Assembly (NCBI GenBank): GCA_946800325.1
Contig: OX326957.1
Location: forward strand, 27,003,054-27,067,053
Direction: 5' to 3'
DNA: 64,000 bases
Origin: Luzula sylvatica
Taxonomy: Eukaryota > Streptophyta > Magnoliopsida > Poales > Juncaceae
Position 1 is the first letter of the stretch. Every line of letters begins with the position of its first letter. Position numbers and translations under genes: made by a program. The notes below the pieces were generated by a model, which was not told the origin of the DNA, made no database searches, and worked only from the letters and a program-made list of their open reading frames with translations. Positions 46,511 through 57,130 of this stretch are shown here, in pieces.

Positions 46511-48037
46511 ATGAAGGGGCCAATGTGCATAGTTTTGATAATGATATAGCTAGAGAGAGAAACAAACCTTTAAAAATATTTTAATTACATCTATTATAAT
46601 TAAAATTCTAATTATGATATTTTCAAACCATAAAAATATTTGAAATAAAATATTCTTAAGGACAATTGCATTTTTAAACCGTAAATAAATAAATTACAAT
46701 GTCATATTTGTATCTCATATATTGTCCACGATATTTAATTAAATTAAATGAAGTGCAAAACTCAAATATTCTGGTCAACAAAAAGTCAGTGTATTAAAAT
46801 TATCATTAACAATTTTAGAAAATAAAACATCCAAAATAATAACTTTGGTCATATCGTATTATTTTAACAATTATAGACTAATGCAAATAAGATTGTTAAT
46901 GTAAATAAATTTTATATAAATTTATTTAAAAATTTAAATCTATGCCTATGGTCTGAATTACAAATTTGTTACACCATTTTGTATGGGATTAATAAATGGC
47001 CATAATATTTCAATATTGTATTATTTGTATGAGATTAATGAATTATAAATGGCCCTAAGATTTAAATATTTGTATTCCTCTTTTTATGATGGTAACGATA
47101 ATATATTTAATGATGCTTGTCAACGATACAAATTTGTTTAAATTATATATATTTTCTTTAAAAATGTTGTTTAATGTAAGAATATGAATATAACATTGCT
47201 TACATTTTTATTTAATACCCAAAAAACCAAAATATATATTATTATATCCGCAGTGAAGTGCGGATATTTTCCTAGTATATTTGTATTATGCAAAAATTTA
47301 TATTGCGTCTATAGTCAAATTACACTGTTTGATCATTGTTTACTATTCATAATATTGAAATTGAAACTTCTAGTCATAATTTAAGGAATTTTTTCATATT
47401 AATTTTTATACTATAAAGAGTTGTTTATAGTCATAATTCTTTCATATTACGGTTAATAAATTATTTGATCAATGTTTATAGTCATAATTTTTTCATATTA
47501 ATTTTTATACTATAAATGAAATATAAACTGTAAACAATAATTCTCTTAAGCTCATATTCATTTTTCTTTCCCTCACTTTTTTATAATGTAATATAAAATA
47601 TTTATATGCATTTATATTTCTCTAATGAATGGGAATGGCAGCCGAGCCATTTTTTTAATGGTTATATATGTTAATTTCTTAGAATTAGGTACAAAGGCAA
47701 CAAATAATTCATGTTTCCATTTATACTAATGTTTGAAAAAACTATGTACAAAGGCAACAAATATTGATATCCATTTGTGTTCATTTCTTTTTTGGTCAAG
47801 ACAAAAATGGAATCCTATGTAATGTTTGGAAAAAGGTATCAAAGGAAACAGACGAAATATATTTCTTTAGAAAATAATACTTATTTTATAACCAATACAC
47901 TTATCAGGGAAGGAATATTAATAATTTAGCTTTCTTTGAAATTTCAATGGCAGTTTTTTAATATTTTGAAAATGCGCCAAAAAAATTTATAAAAGACCTC
48001 GATCGATGTTTCGTTTAGTGTCCCATAATTACATACG
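46262..48037. other. AT-rich interior of the CACTA element
   Basis: No gene. The stretch 46265-46480 has short inverted words (TTAAGTACCAAGG earlier against ACTTAATTAAGTATC) at its ends and may be a small foldback. The rest is simple AT-rich sequence. Confidence 0.4.
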
Positions 48038-48379
48038 ATGTCAAATATTTTGAGACGTAGAGTTTCAACAAATTTAGATGAAATCAACGAGAAATCTCAT
48101 GAAACAGAGGAACAAGGTATGTTTTATCGCTTGAATACAATTTGATTATGTTTTTCTTTACTGTTTTGATTGATTTAAATTTTTTTGGTTGATCTTATTG
48201 ATTGAATTTTTGTAGAAAATTTGAAATTAACAAAGAAGAGAGGTCATGGCCCGACAATAAATTCCAAACTTGCTAAAAAGAAAAACAAAGGATTATGTTT
48301 TTCTTCTGATGAATCATCTTTGCCATTTATGTCATCCGCATGTGGTTCAATGTCAAATAAAGATATAATAGTTCAAATA
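48038..48379 (+). pseudogene. Remnant of a CACTA TnpA-like gene, two exons
   Basis: Exon 1 (48038-48116) starts MSNILRRRVSTNLDEINEKS and ends at a GT donor after 79 nt. Exon 2 starts at 48216 after TTTTTGTAG and reads NLKLTKKRGHGPTINSKLAK, followed by a Lys-rich and Ser-rich stretch. The RGHGPTxxxKLAK block resembles the (K/R)RGPTxxxKLAKxR motif at the start of plant En/Spm TnpA-type (Transposase_24) proteins. The frame is lost at about 48380, shortly before the LINE. Identification rests on one short motif and on location. Confidence 0.45.
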
Positions 48380-48423
48380 TAATCTTATTATAATTTACTT
48401 ATTTTTTTATACGAACTGATTAT

Positions 48424-51400
48424 TTTTTTTTTTTTTGAGTAAATTTGGAGAGAGATCAAAGGCTCTCTTCCAAATAATAAATAAGATAATAAATAAGCAT
48501 TACATCATGGACCAAGATCTCAGCCCAGGTCTTTTTTCAAAAAATAATAATTACAAGGACTCAATTGAAAAAATACTTAAAAGTATAAGATTTTTTGATA
48601 GCTCCTGCGCCATGTGTATGCAAGCCAGTAATGAGTGTACTTGTGTCTCTTGAAAGTACAGCTTATACTCATCTTCTTGCTCCCACTTTCATTCTTACCC
48701 CCAAATTAATTCATTAAGCTCCGAGAGAGGCACAAGGCCGATTCACTGGTGATTCTCCTTCCACCCTCCTAATTCTTCTTTGCAAAAGCTTCCAATCATC
48801 TATTACCTCCCCAATTAGAGGCGATCCCTCTTTTCTCCTGGGGGAAAAAGCCCGGCGACACCTTTCTCTCCACATACAGTAGAAGAAGGCGGCGAAGAGG
48901 ATTTAATTTGCATGCGAGTTTGACTCAGTGATTTCCTCAAGCATTTCGATCGGGGTTGCTTTGAGATTGATCGTGGAGAATTCGGTTTTCAAAGCCTCCC
49001 AATGGCGAAGGATAAAGCTGCAATCTTGGGTCAGGTGAGTTACCGATTCACACTGCATTTCACAAAGATAACATCTATTAATTAGAATTAGGCCTCTTTT
49101 CCTTAAATTTTCGATTGTCAGAATTTTATTCTGCAATAAAAGCCAGAAAAATACAATCATTTTATTTGGAATCTTAAGATTCCACAGCCCTCCTAATTCA
49201 GTGGCGGAAAAAACCCCCTGAATTATAAATTCATACGCATTTTTAACTGAATAGTTGTTAGATTGATCCCATTTCCATTGAATTTTGTCCGGATTACCTG
49301 GCCTTAAATGAATTTCTTTGAATTTTCTGTTGAGCCACCTGAATTCCTTACCAGCTTCTGAGGACATCATAGGATTGAAAGCCATTCTCAATTTTCCCAT
49401 CAATTTGAACTCTTTCAATGTACCAGATTGCTTAATTGATTCCTTGAATAGATTGGGAAATTGAGTATAAAGCAACCCCAAACCCCAATCATTAAACCAG
49501 AAGCTTGTATTTTCACCATTACCCACAATGAATCTAATAGATCTCCAAAAAAAATTTAAGTAAGATTGGAGATCATACCAGAAACCAGAATCTCTTAGAG
49601 ACTTTTTTCTGACTATGCTTTTCTGAGCTAATGGAGTAACTAGGCATTGCCAATTCAATCCTGATTCTTTCATATAATATTTCCACAACCATTTTTGCAA
49701 CAAGGCATCATTAAAAACTTCTAAATTTATAATTCCCAAACCTCCAAAATTTTTGGGTCTGCAAACAGATCCCCAGGAAGCTAGGTTATATCCTTTATCC
49801 TCATTTCCCCTCCATAAAAACTGCCTTCTTATTTTTTCCATTTCCTGCAGAGCCCATTTTGGAAATTTTATAACCATAAAAAAATAAATGGGGATAGATG
49901 TTAATACAGAATTTACTAGCACCAATCTTCCACTTATACCTAACAATGCCCCTTTCCAGCCATCAAGTTTTTGTTCCATTTTTTCAATTAAGCCCCTAAA
50001 ATCTTCTTTTCGGGTTTTTTTATCACTAAGGGGGTAACCTAGATAGGTAATTGGAAATTGGACTAAAGGGCATCCCATTTCTCTTTCCATCTCCTTGCAA
50101 GTTTCCTCATTAACCAAAATTGTAATAAATTCTGATTTTTCAAAATTTATTATCAATCCTGCACTATTGCCAAAAGCATTTAGAACAAATTTCAGTCTTT
50201 TAGCTTGAATAATGCTAGGTTTTATAACAAATATTGCATCATCAGCATAAAAAAGAGACAACTCAGCATTTGGGATAGGTTTCTCAATAAAATTTGAGTT
50301 GCTCAGTGTAGAGATTAGTCTTGCAAGACTATCTATGGCTAAAATAAATAGATGAGGGGATAAAGGATCACCTTGCCTTACCCCTCTTTTTAGGTATATG
50401 CTTTTTCCTGGCAAACCATTCAGGGTTATTTTTGTCTTTCCATTAAAAATCCAATACTGTATCCATTTCACCCATTTATTTCCAAATCCTCTTATTTTTA
50501 ATATATCTAATATAAAATCCCAATCAATTGTATCAAATGCTTTATGAATATCAGCCTTGAATAATAAAATTGGGATTTTTTCCATTTTTGCTTTAAATAT
50601 TAATTCCCTGGCATATAGGTAGCACTCACCTATTTCTCTACCTGCTAAAAAGCCCAATTGATTAGGCAATATAAGATCATTTATTACCTCTTTAAGCCTA
50701 TTTGCAAGCATTTTTGCAATAATTTTTTGAATACCAGAAATCAGGCTAATGGGCCTATAGTCCTTTGCCAAACATGGATTTTCTTTTTTAGGTAATAGTG
50801 TTATCAATGATGACTCAAATCCACCTAAACCTTCCTCAATTTCCTGGTTTGAAATTATTTGAAAAATTTCCTCTTTTAACAAAAACCAGAATTTTTTGAA
50901 AAATTCTCCAGTCAGACCATCTGGTCCTGGAGATTTTCCATTTTTCCATTCTTTCACAACCCTGTCCATTTCTTCTATCTTAAAATTCTCATCCAAATCT
51001 CCCAACATAGCTCTCTGATTTTCGTAAATAGATGAAACTTTAATATATGGCTTGGATAAATCAGAACTGTTTTTTGAACCCATTAACTCCGTGTAAAAAT
51101 TGAATAAAACTCTAGCTTTCAGATTGTGTTCAGTCACAATTTCATTTTTTTCAGGGTCATATAAGGAAGAAATCATCATTTTATTTTTCTTTATAGTGGC
51201 ATAATTATGAAAAAACCTGGTATTGCTATCTCCATCTTTTAGCCATCTAAATTTAGCTCTTGATTTCCAATGATCAAAATTATCCTGAATAATATCATTT
51301 AATCTCTGTTGAATGATCTTTTTCAACCATAATTCCAGATTACTTAAATGCCCTTTCTCTAATTTTCTGTCCAACCATTCTAGAATGATCCCACAATTTT

Positions 51401-51773
51401 CCTTTTGAATTTTAAAGCTCTTCCTTCTATGATTACTCCATCTCCTCAACTTTATCCCTAAATTTTCCAATTTTATGAAAAGGTCCTTGAAGGAATTCGT
51501 CATATATCCAGTCAAGTGTTCCATTACTATCTCTTTTACTTCAGGAATTTTATTCCAAGCATTCTCATACCTAAACCCTTGGAAAATTGGAAAAGAAGTG
51601 GTGACTTTTAGCAATATAGGGTTATGATCTGAGTTAGGGTTTGATAAGGCTATTTGAGCCTCATTAGGGTATAGTTGAATCCAGGCTAAGTTGACTAAAA
51701 ATCTGTCCAACCTAGCCATTGTTGTGGTATTAGCCCAAGTAAATTCTTTGCCTTGTAGAGGAAAATTTATTTC
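48424..51773 (-). mobile_element. L1-type LINE inside the CACTA element
   Basis: On the minus strand it starts within the endonuclease domain at about 51773 (5'-truncated) and ends at about 48437 with a hairpin (TTTGGAAGAGAGCC against its complement, 48444-48474), CTCA and a poly(A) (T-run 48424-48436). The 3' UTR is about 465 bp. No certain target duplication because both flanks are T-rich. This is the third level of nesting: copia, CACTA, LINE. Confidence 0.9.
48903..51773 (-). CDS. LINE ORF2: endonuclease end, reverse transcriptase, zf-RVT; uninterrupted
   Basis: About 956 codons are open (first ATG 51719, but the frame runs in from 51773 with LQGKEFTWANTTT). ARLDRFLVN and NSDHNPILL are the C-terminal endonuclease motifs. 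The reverse transcriptase has KSPGPDGLTGEFFKKFW, SLITLLPKKENP, DYRPISLISGIQKIIAKML, KADIHKAFDTIDWDFI, RGVRQGDPLSPHLFILAID and catalytic FYADDAIFVI. Then come YLGYPLSDKKTRKEDF, GISGRLVLVNSVLTSIPIYF, FLWRGNED, NFGGLGIINLEVFNDALLQK, and the Cys block CYLCEMQCESVTHLTQDC. It stops at 48903. No frameshift, so the insertion is young. Its sequence is clearly a different LINE lineage from those at 13.7, 20 and 28 kb. Confidence 0.93.
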   Translation of the reverse strand, partial: EINFPLQGKEFTWANTTTMARLDRFLVNLAWIQLYPNEAQIALSNPNSDHNPILLKVTTSFPIFQGFRYENAWNKIPEVKEIVMEHLTGYMTNSFKDLFIKLENLGIKLRRWSNHRRKSFKIQKENCGIILEWLDRKLEKGHLSNLELWLKKIIQQRLNDIIQDNFDHWKSRAKFRWLKDGDSNTRFFHNYATIKKNKMMISSLYDPEKNEIVTEHNLKARVLFNFYTELMGSKNSSDLSKPYIKVSSIYENQRAMLGDLDENFKIEEMDRVVKEWKNGKSPGPDGLTGEFFKKFWFLLKEEIFQIISNQEIEEGLGGFESSLITLLPKKENPCLAKDYRPISLISGIQKIIAKMLANRLKEVINDLILPNQLGFLAGREIGECYLYARELIFKAKMEKIPILLFKADIHKAFDTIDWDFILDILKIRGFGNKWVKWIQYWIFNGKTKITLNGLPGKSIYLKRGVRQGDPLSPHLFILAIDSLARLISTLSNSNFIEKPIPNAELSLFYADDAIFVIKPSIIQAKRLKFVLNAFGNSAGLIINFEKSEFITILVNEETCKEMEREMGCPLVQFPITYLGYPLSDKKTRKEDFRGLIEKMEQKLDGWKGALLGISGRLVLVNSVLTSIPIYFFMVIKFPKWALQEMEKIRRQFLWRGNEDKGYNLASWGSVCRPKNFGGLGIINLEVFNDALLQKWLWKYYMKESGLNWQCLVTPLAQKSIVRKKSLRDSGFWYDLQSYLNFFWRSIRFIVGNGENTSFWFNDWGLGLLYTQFPNLFKESIKQSGTLKEFKLMGKLRMAFNPMMSSEAGKEFRWLNRKFKEIHLRPGNPDKIQWKWDQSNNYSVKNAYEFIIQGVFSATELGGLWNLKIPNKMIVFFWLLLQNKILTIENLRKRGLILINRCYLCEMQCESVTHLTQDCSFILRHWEALKTEFSTINLKATPIEMLEEITESNSHAN

Positions 51774-52468
51774 ATTTTTTTTAATTTTTGTATTATGTTT
51801 CTATAATTTATCTTTTTTTTTTTGTTTCTTATCATGTAACCTAGATCTATTGAATATGAAAATTAATTTATTGTTTTATATTATCTTGTCAGTTTTTTGT
51901 TTAAGTCTGAATTGTATAATTATGAACTATGTAATATTTATCATTTTCATTTCGATTTAATGATGACATTATTTTTGTCACTAACATAATAGTGGCTACT
52001 TGATCACAATCACTTTCGAAGACTGTAGTGATGACATATAATTAAACATATTAGTATTAATGACATACATTGTCATCATTTTTTATTATAAATTTGTGAC
52101 AACATTATCTTCACGAATATCATTTAGTTGTGTCATACAAATTTGTCACTAATAATTATGTATTTGTGAGTAAGTTCATCGTCATAATAATTTTATATTA
52201 GTGACAGCTGTATGGTCAACAATAACAAACCTATTAGTCACGGTACATTTTCATCACAATTATTAAAGTTTTGAGTGATATTATCAGCTGTCACAAATGT
52301 AGATTTTATTAGTGACAACTATATAACTTGTCACTCATACATTAGTGACGCTCGTATTAGTGACGACCAGTGACAACCAAAAAGTTTGTCACAATAACTA
52401 TTAGTGACATAATTTTATGTTTTTAATTACAAATTTGCTTGTCACTAAAAGTCTTTTTTCTTGTAGTG

Positions 52469-53710
52469 ATTGGAAGCGTGATTGCGAGATCTTCTTGAGG
52501 GAGAGCAAGCAAAAGACCGCTTCCTCGAACACACCGGCATCAGGTATTTCCGTTATCGATTCTTATTTCTTTACTTTATCATCATGGGTGTTGGACACTG
52601 GATGTGGGACTCATATTTGTAATAATATGCAGGGCCTAAGAAGTAGAAGATCGTTGATTCGTGGCGAAGTTGATTTACGCGTCGGGAATGGAGCTCGAGT
52701 AGCAGCATTAGCCGAAGGGACGTATGATTTAACTTTGCCAAATGTACTTATTTTAGTTTTGGATAATTGTTGTTATGTACCTACTTTGAGTAGGGGTATT
52801 ATTTCTGTTTCGAGACTTATTGCGGATGGATATGAATTAGTTATTGGTACTAATGATTGTTTTATTCGCAAGAATGACATTTTCTTTAGTAATGTTCTAG
52901 TTGAAAATGGTTTATATGTCTTGGATTTAGAAAATAACAACAATAATCAGTCCATTTATAACATAAATACCACTCAAACTAATGAAACATATCCATGGCA
53001 TTGTCGTCTCGGACACATAAACGAGAAACGCATTGCTAGACTCCAAAAGGATGGAGTGCTAGATTCTTTTGATTTAAAATCAATAGAAAATTGCGAATCT
53101 TGTTTGATGGGTAATATGACAAAGACACCTTTTTCCAAGAAAGGAGAAAGATCGAAAGATGTGTTGGCCCTCATACATTCCGATGTATGTGGACCGATGA
53201 GTGTCGAGGCTAGAAATGGGTATCGCTACTTCGTGACTTTTACTGACGATTATAGTAGATATGGATATCTATACTTAATGCGTCACAAAAGTGAAACTTT
53301 TGAGAAATTCAAAGAGTTTCAACACGAGGTAGAACTTCAACTGGGCAAGAAAGTAAAAGCCATTCGATCGGATCGAGGTGGCGAATACTTGAGCTATGAG
53401 TTTGAGGACTATCTTCGAGATTGTGGTATAGTATCACAATGGACTCCACCCGGTACACCCCAATGGAATGGAGTGTCCGAGAGGAGGAATCAGACTTTGT
53501 TAGACATGGTTCGCTCGATGATGAGTCGAACAGATTTGCCAAAGTCATTTTGGGGTTTCGCGCTTCAAACGGCCGCTCATATACTGAATAGAGTTCCGTC
53601 CAAATCGGATGAAAAGACACCAAATGAATTATGGCATGGCAAGGTGCCATCATTGTCTTATCTTAAGATTTGGGGTTGCGAGGCATACGTCAAAAGGTTA
53701 TTGACGGAAA
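52469..53710 (+). pseudogene. Ty1/copia gag end, protease and integrase (continuation)
   Basis: Resumes the gag knuckle at WKRDC. The protease has WVLDTGCGTHICN with the catalytic DTG. GAG_pre-integrase shows YPWHCRLGHINEKRIARLQK with the HHCC-type zinc motif, then CESCLMGNMTKTPF. The integrase core has HSDVCGPMSVEARNGYRYFV, FTDDYSRYGYLYLM, IRSDRGGEYLSYEFEDYLRD, and the third acidic motif region PQWNGVSERRNQTLLDMVRS. It is cut after LKIWGCEAYVKRLLT by the 7.7-kb LTR element (left duplication GGAAA at 53706-53710). It resumes at 61396 with DKLEPRSDKC. The core motifs are intact. Confidence 0.93.
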
Positions 53711-54744
53711 TGAAAGAAATACAGTTTCGGATCAACCGTAAAAGTGTACACGTGGATGAACGAATGTAAGCGTACATTTGTAGCCATAACTTTCAGTAGG
53801 AAAATCCGATTTGAATGGTTCAAATTGGGTTAGATAGATAATTAGATTATCTATAACCTTCATGTAGAAATATATTTCATATGAACGAAGTATGAGTGTC
53901 GTTTATGTGAAATACCGAAAGGGTGCAACAGTATGACATACTGTTAGTAAAACAGTCATAACTTTTGCATACGAACTCAAATTGAGCTGGGAAAAATTGG
54001 GTCTTGTAGATAATTAGATTATATACAACTTTCATGTTGGGTGATTTTCGGTCAGAGAACTTTATCAATTTCGTCTGGACAGAATACTGAACAGGTTCAT
54101 GCAGTTTTCTGTGTGAAAGGGTGTATATTGGATATACATGCCTTTTGGCTAATCCTGATCCTATTAAGTATAAATAGGATACTTTCTCTCTCCTCACTAA
54201 GCAATTCAATCAGATTATTCTGCCAAAGACACAAGAGAAAAAGAGCAAATTCAGATTTGATCTTTCGTGAGTGAAAAGGTGTGAAGAGAGAGAAATCGAG
54301 AAAGGAGTTTCTCGAGAGATAGAGAATCGATTAGATCGAGCAAGTTCGCCGGTGCATCATCTAGGCAGGTGCATCCGCGACCGACGTCTTACGAATCACC
54401 GTGGATACAAGTAGAGGAGCGACGTTTGTGGCTCTTCGATTGTGATCGACTCGAGTAAGAAAGACGATAGAAACGCTTGGATACACGAGGACGAAGTCGA
54501 GTGAACCGGCGTAATTAACGAGTGGTGGAAGACGCGTGGTATGGGACGCGCGGATTGTCACCAACGTGACAGGAGATAGAAGGCGGCGATCAACCCTTCG
54601 TGTGCCATCAATTTGGCACTGGTATAGATCTATCCTTCTAATCGCATCGTACCCTCGAAGTCGTGGCGTGATCTCGGGAATCGGGGAATCGGACCGGGCC
54701 TTCATTCCGCTGCGCGGGCCCGGGGTCGAGGATATTCCCCAACA
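53711..54744 (+). repeat. 5' LTR of the inserted element
   Basis: A 1034-bp TG...CA repeat with a TATA box at about 54169-54178 (AAGTATAAATAGGA), placing the transcript start near 54200. The GC-rich downstream part (54350-54740) would be the R/U5 region. Compare 60364-61395. Confidence 0.92.
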
Positions 54745-54758
54745 GTGGTATCAGAGCG
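54745..54758 (+). other. Primer-binding site of the inserted element
   Basis: GTGGTATCAGAGCG directly after the LTR. This is complementary to initiator methionine tRNA, the standard copia primer, and intact, so reverse transcription could still be primed. Confidence 0.9.
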
Positions 54759-57130
54759 ATCGCCATCGATTCGAGGGTCGAATCATAGTCGTATATTAGA
54801 TATACGCACGGGTTATCAAAGTTCGTACCCGTTTGCAAGATGTTACATATAGAGAAAGTCAAATTCCGTTAAAATCACAAGTGGAATTCGCTAGAGATCG
54901 ATCAAAAGTTGATTGAGAGCATCTAGGAATGATCATGAAAAAGTTTCATGATTTATCGTTTTGGAAACGAGCGAAAACGGACGAAACGGCAAAATCTGCA
55001 GAAAATTAGAATACGAAACAGTGAGTAAAACTAAGATAATTTTCAGTGGGAAACTCCAAATTGATTGGATCAAATTGGTGTAGTTAGATAATAAGATTAT
55101 ATATGACTTTGATACAGAAAGTTTTTTCATTTGAACGAATTATCAGTGTCGTTTTTATGGAATACTGAAAGGGTGTGACTGTTTGACATACAGAGACTAA
55201 AACGTCCGTATATGTCGCATCGAAACTCGAATTAAGTCCAATCCAATTGGGTTAGTTAGATAATAAGATTATCTAGAACTTTCGTTCACGTTCAAAGTCG
55301 GTTGGAACAATTTAATATTTTTGTTTCAACAGAATACTGAAAAGGTGTATGTAGTTTTCTGGATGAAAAGGTGAGTATTGGATATACTTACCTTTTCGTT
55401 TGTTCGTATTTTACTAAAACTGGTATAACTTTCAGTAGGAAATTCCGATTTGAATGGTTCAAATTGTGTTAGTTAGATAATGAGATTATCTATAACTTTC
55501 ATGTTGTAATATATTTCATTTGAGCGAAGTATTAGTGTCGTTCTAATGAAATAACGAAAGGGTGCAGAAAAACAGTTTTTCTGCCGCCCCGGGGGCAGTT
55601 TTTGGCGCCCCGGACGCGTCCCGGGCGAGGTTTTCTCGCGCCCGTTGGACCCTGCGTTACAACGGATGGGGCAGTCCGTTATAACGGACCCTTCTCTGGA
55701 TGCTGTTTTTGTTTTCGCGATAACTTTGGCTACGAAGCTCGGAATTTTGAGTTCTTTATATCGATTTGATCGGCATCAAACATACTTGCATATAGGACAA
55801 GTAATTATTTAGAATAATTAATTTTCCCAAATAAAATCATATGCATATTGAAAATCTTGTGATAGTGATATAATATGATTATGTCACGAATTAAGAAACA
55901 TGCAATGGCATGATCTCTCATAATATTTAAGTCATGGAAATGCCTTCCATATCCACAACTACCGAGTTCGGTGTTACGTTTCACGTGGGTTCATGCTAAA
56001 GTCGGGCACGTGATATTGAAACAATCGAAAGGGTGGCAAGCGTTAAATCGGGACTTGTGAGGCACAGGCTAAAGTCGACTCACTAGTAGCTTATTTGAAC
56101 GATACGTTGGAGATGGTTGTAACTTAACCGTCCAAGCTAATCCGATTAGAGTTCGGGGCATAGATAGGATGCACACACGGAACTGGGATTGTATGGGATA
56201 CGATCCATCACCGAAATCCTATAAAGGTTCAAGAGTCGTATTGGATACGATTGGATATAATCCTACCTAAATAACGGGATCCCACCCGATAGGCTAAAGT
56301 CACTTGTGGGAGGAACGGAAATATGGGTCTTGAGTGTTATGGACTTGGAGTCCCGTATCGGTATGAGGGTTATCGATTCGATAAAATAACACTGTCATAT
56401 ATTCATCATATAAGCATATAGATTAAGTACGCACGGTTAGGAGTTAATCTTCATCATCCGTTTAGAATTATGTTTTCTAGCAACACCAAATATATCGATG
56501 AGATCGATATGATAGATAGCTTTTGGGCCAGAATTGCCATGATTAACCTTGATGGTCAAAGAATGGTTCTTAGACTTAAAGGAACGTGTTGGACACGGAA
56601 ATGGTAGATTCGGGGCTCGAGGCTTTGGTTTTAGAGAAAGCCGGGTTCGATAAACTTTAAGAAGGAATCGAACGATATTACGTGCCTTGTGGTGGCATGT
56701 ATAGACGCTTATTCTCAAAATTGTTTTGAGAATTCGGGTGTATATAAAACACAACGCTCATGAAATAGTTTCAAGAGCTAGAGCGCGTTGAATGATTCAA
56801 TGCGGCTCAAAGAGTAGGTTAATTTTGAGACGCCTTATGGGTCTTGGATTAACACTCATGTGTTGATGGTACGAGATTTGATCGTCGTGACCGAATATCA
56901 TATGCATTCGATAGATAAGTCGATCCCTGAATTGCATGATATGCGATTTAAAATTGAATTGGAGATTCTTGGAGTATCCGAGGAATCCAATGTATATAGA
57001 TGCATGGATGTCCTTGTAATTCAAAGGAGGGATCGAAAGAAATGTATGTCTAAGGGTATTTTGGGAAAATGTTTTCTAAAATGGAGAGTTCGGACAAAGA
57101 GTTGTTCAAACTAATGACTCAAAGAATGGT
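54759..57130 (+). other. Leader and former gag region of the inserted element
   Basis: No long frame. It begins with about 700 bases that repeat, in diverged form, parts of its own LTR (TAACTTTCAGTRGGAAA..CCRATTTGAATGGTTCAAATT at 55038, 55429). Then come a GC-rich patch at 55570-55680, and blocks with CTAAAGTCG words (55990-56310) like those in copia leaders. Around 56440-57110 are frames with too many breaks to assign. Confidence 0.5.

Larger units (their letters stand above)
45672..52468. mobile_element. CACTA transposon inserted in copia gag
   Basis: The right terminus AAGTCTTTTTTCTTGTAGTG is intact (reverse complement CACTACAAGAAAAAAGACTT). Both sides carry many TAGTGAC/GTCACTA subterminal repeats (45680-46040 and 51960-52455). 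The left terminus begins only at AAATTAGTTTTTAGTGACG, so the first bases of the element (CACTACAAG) and some gag bases between KE and W are missing. It has no complete transposase, and it contains a LINE and two microsatellites. It splits the codons for the gag CCHC motif. Confidence 0.88.
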
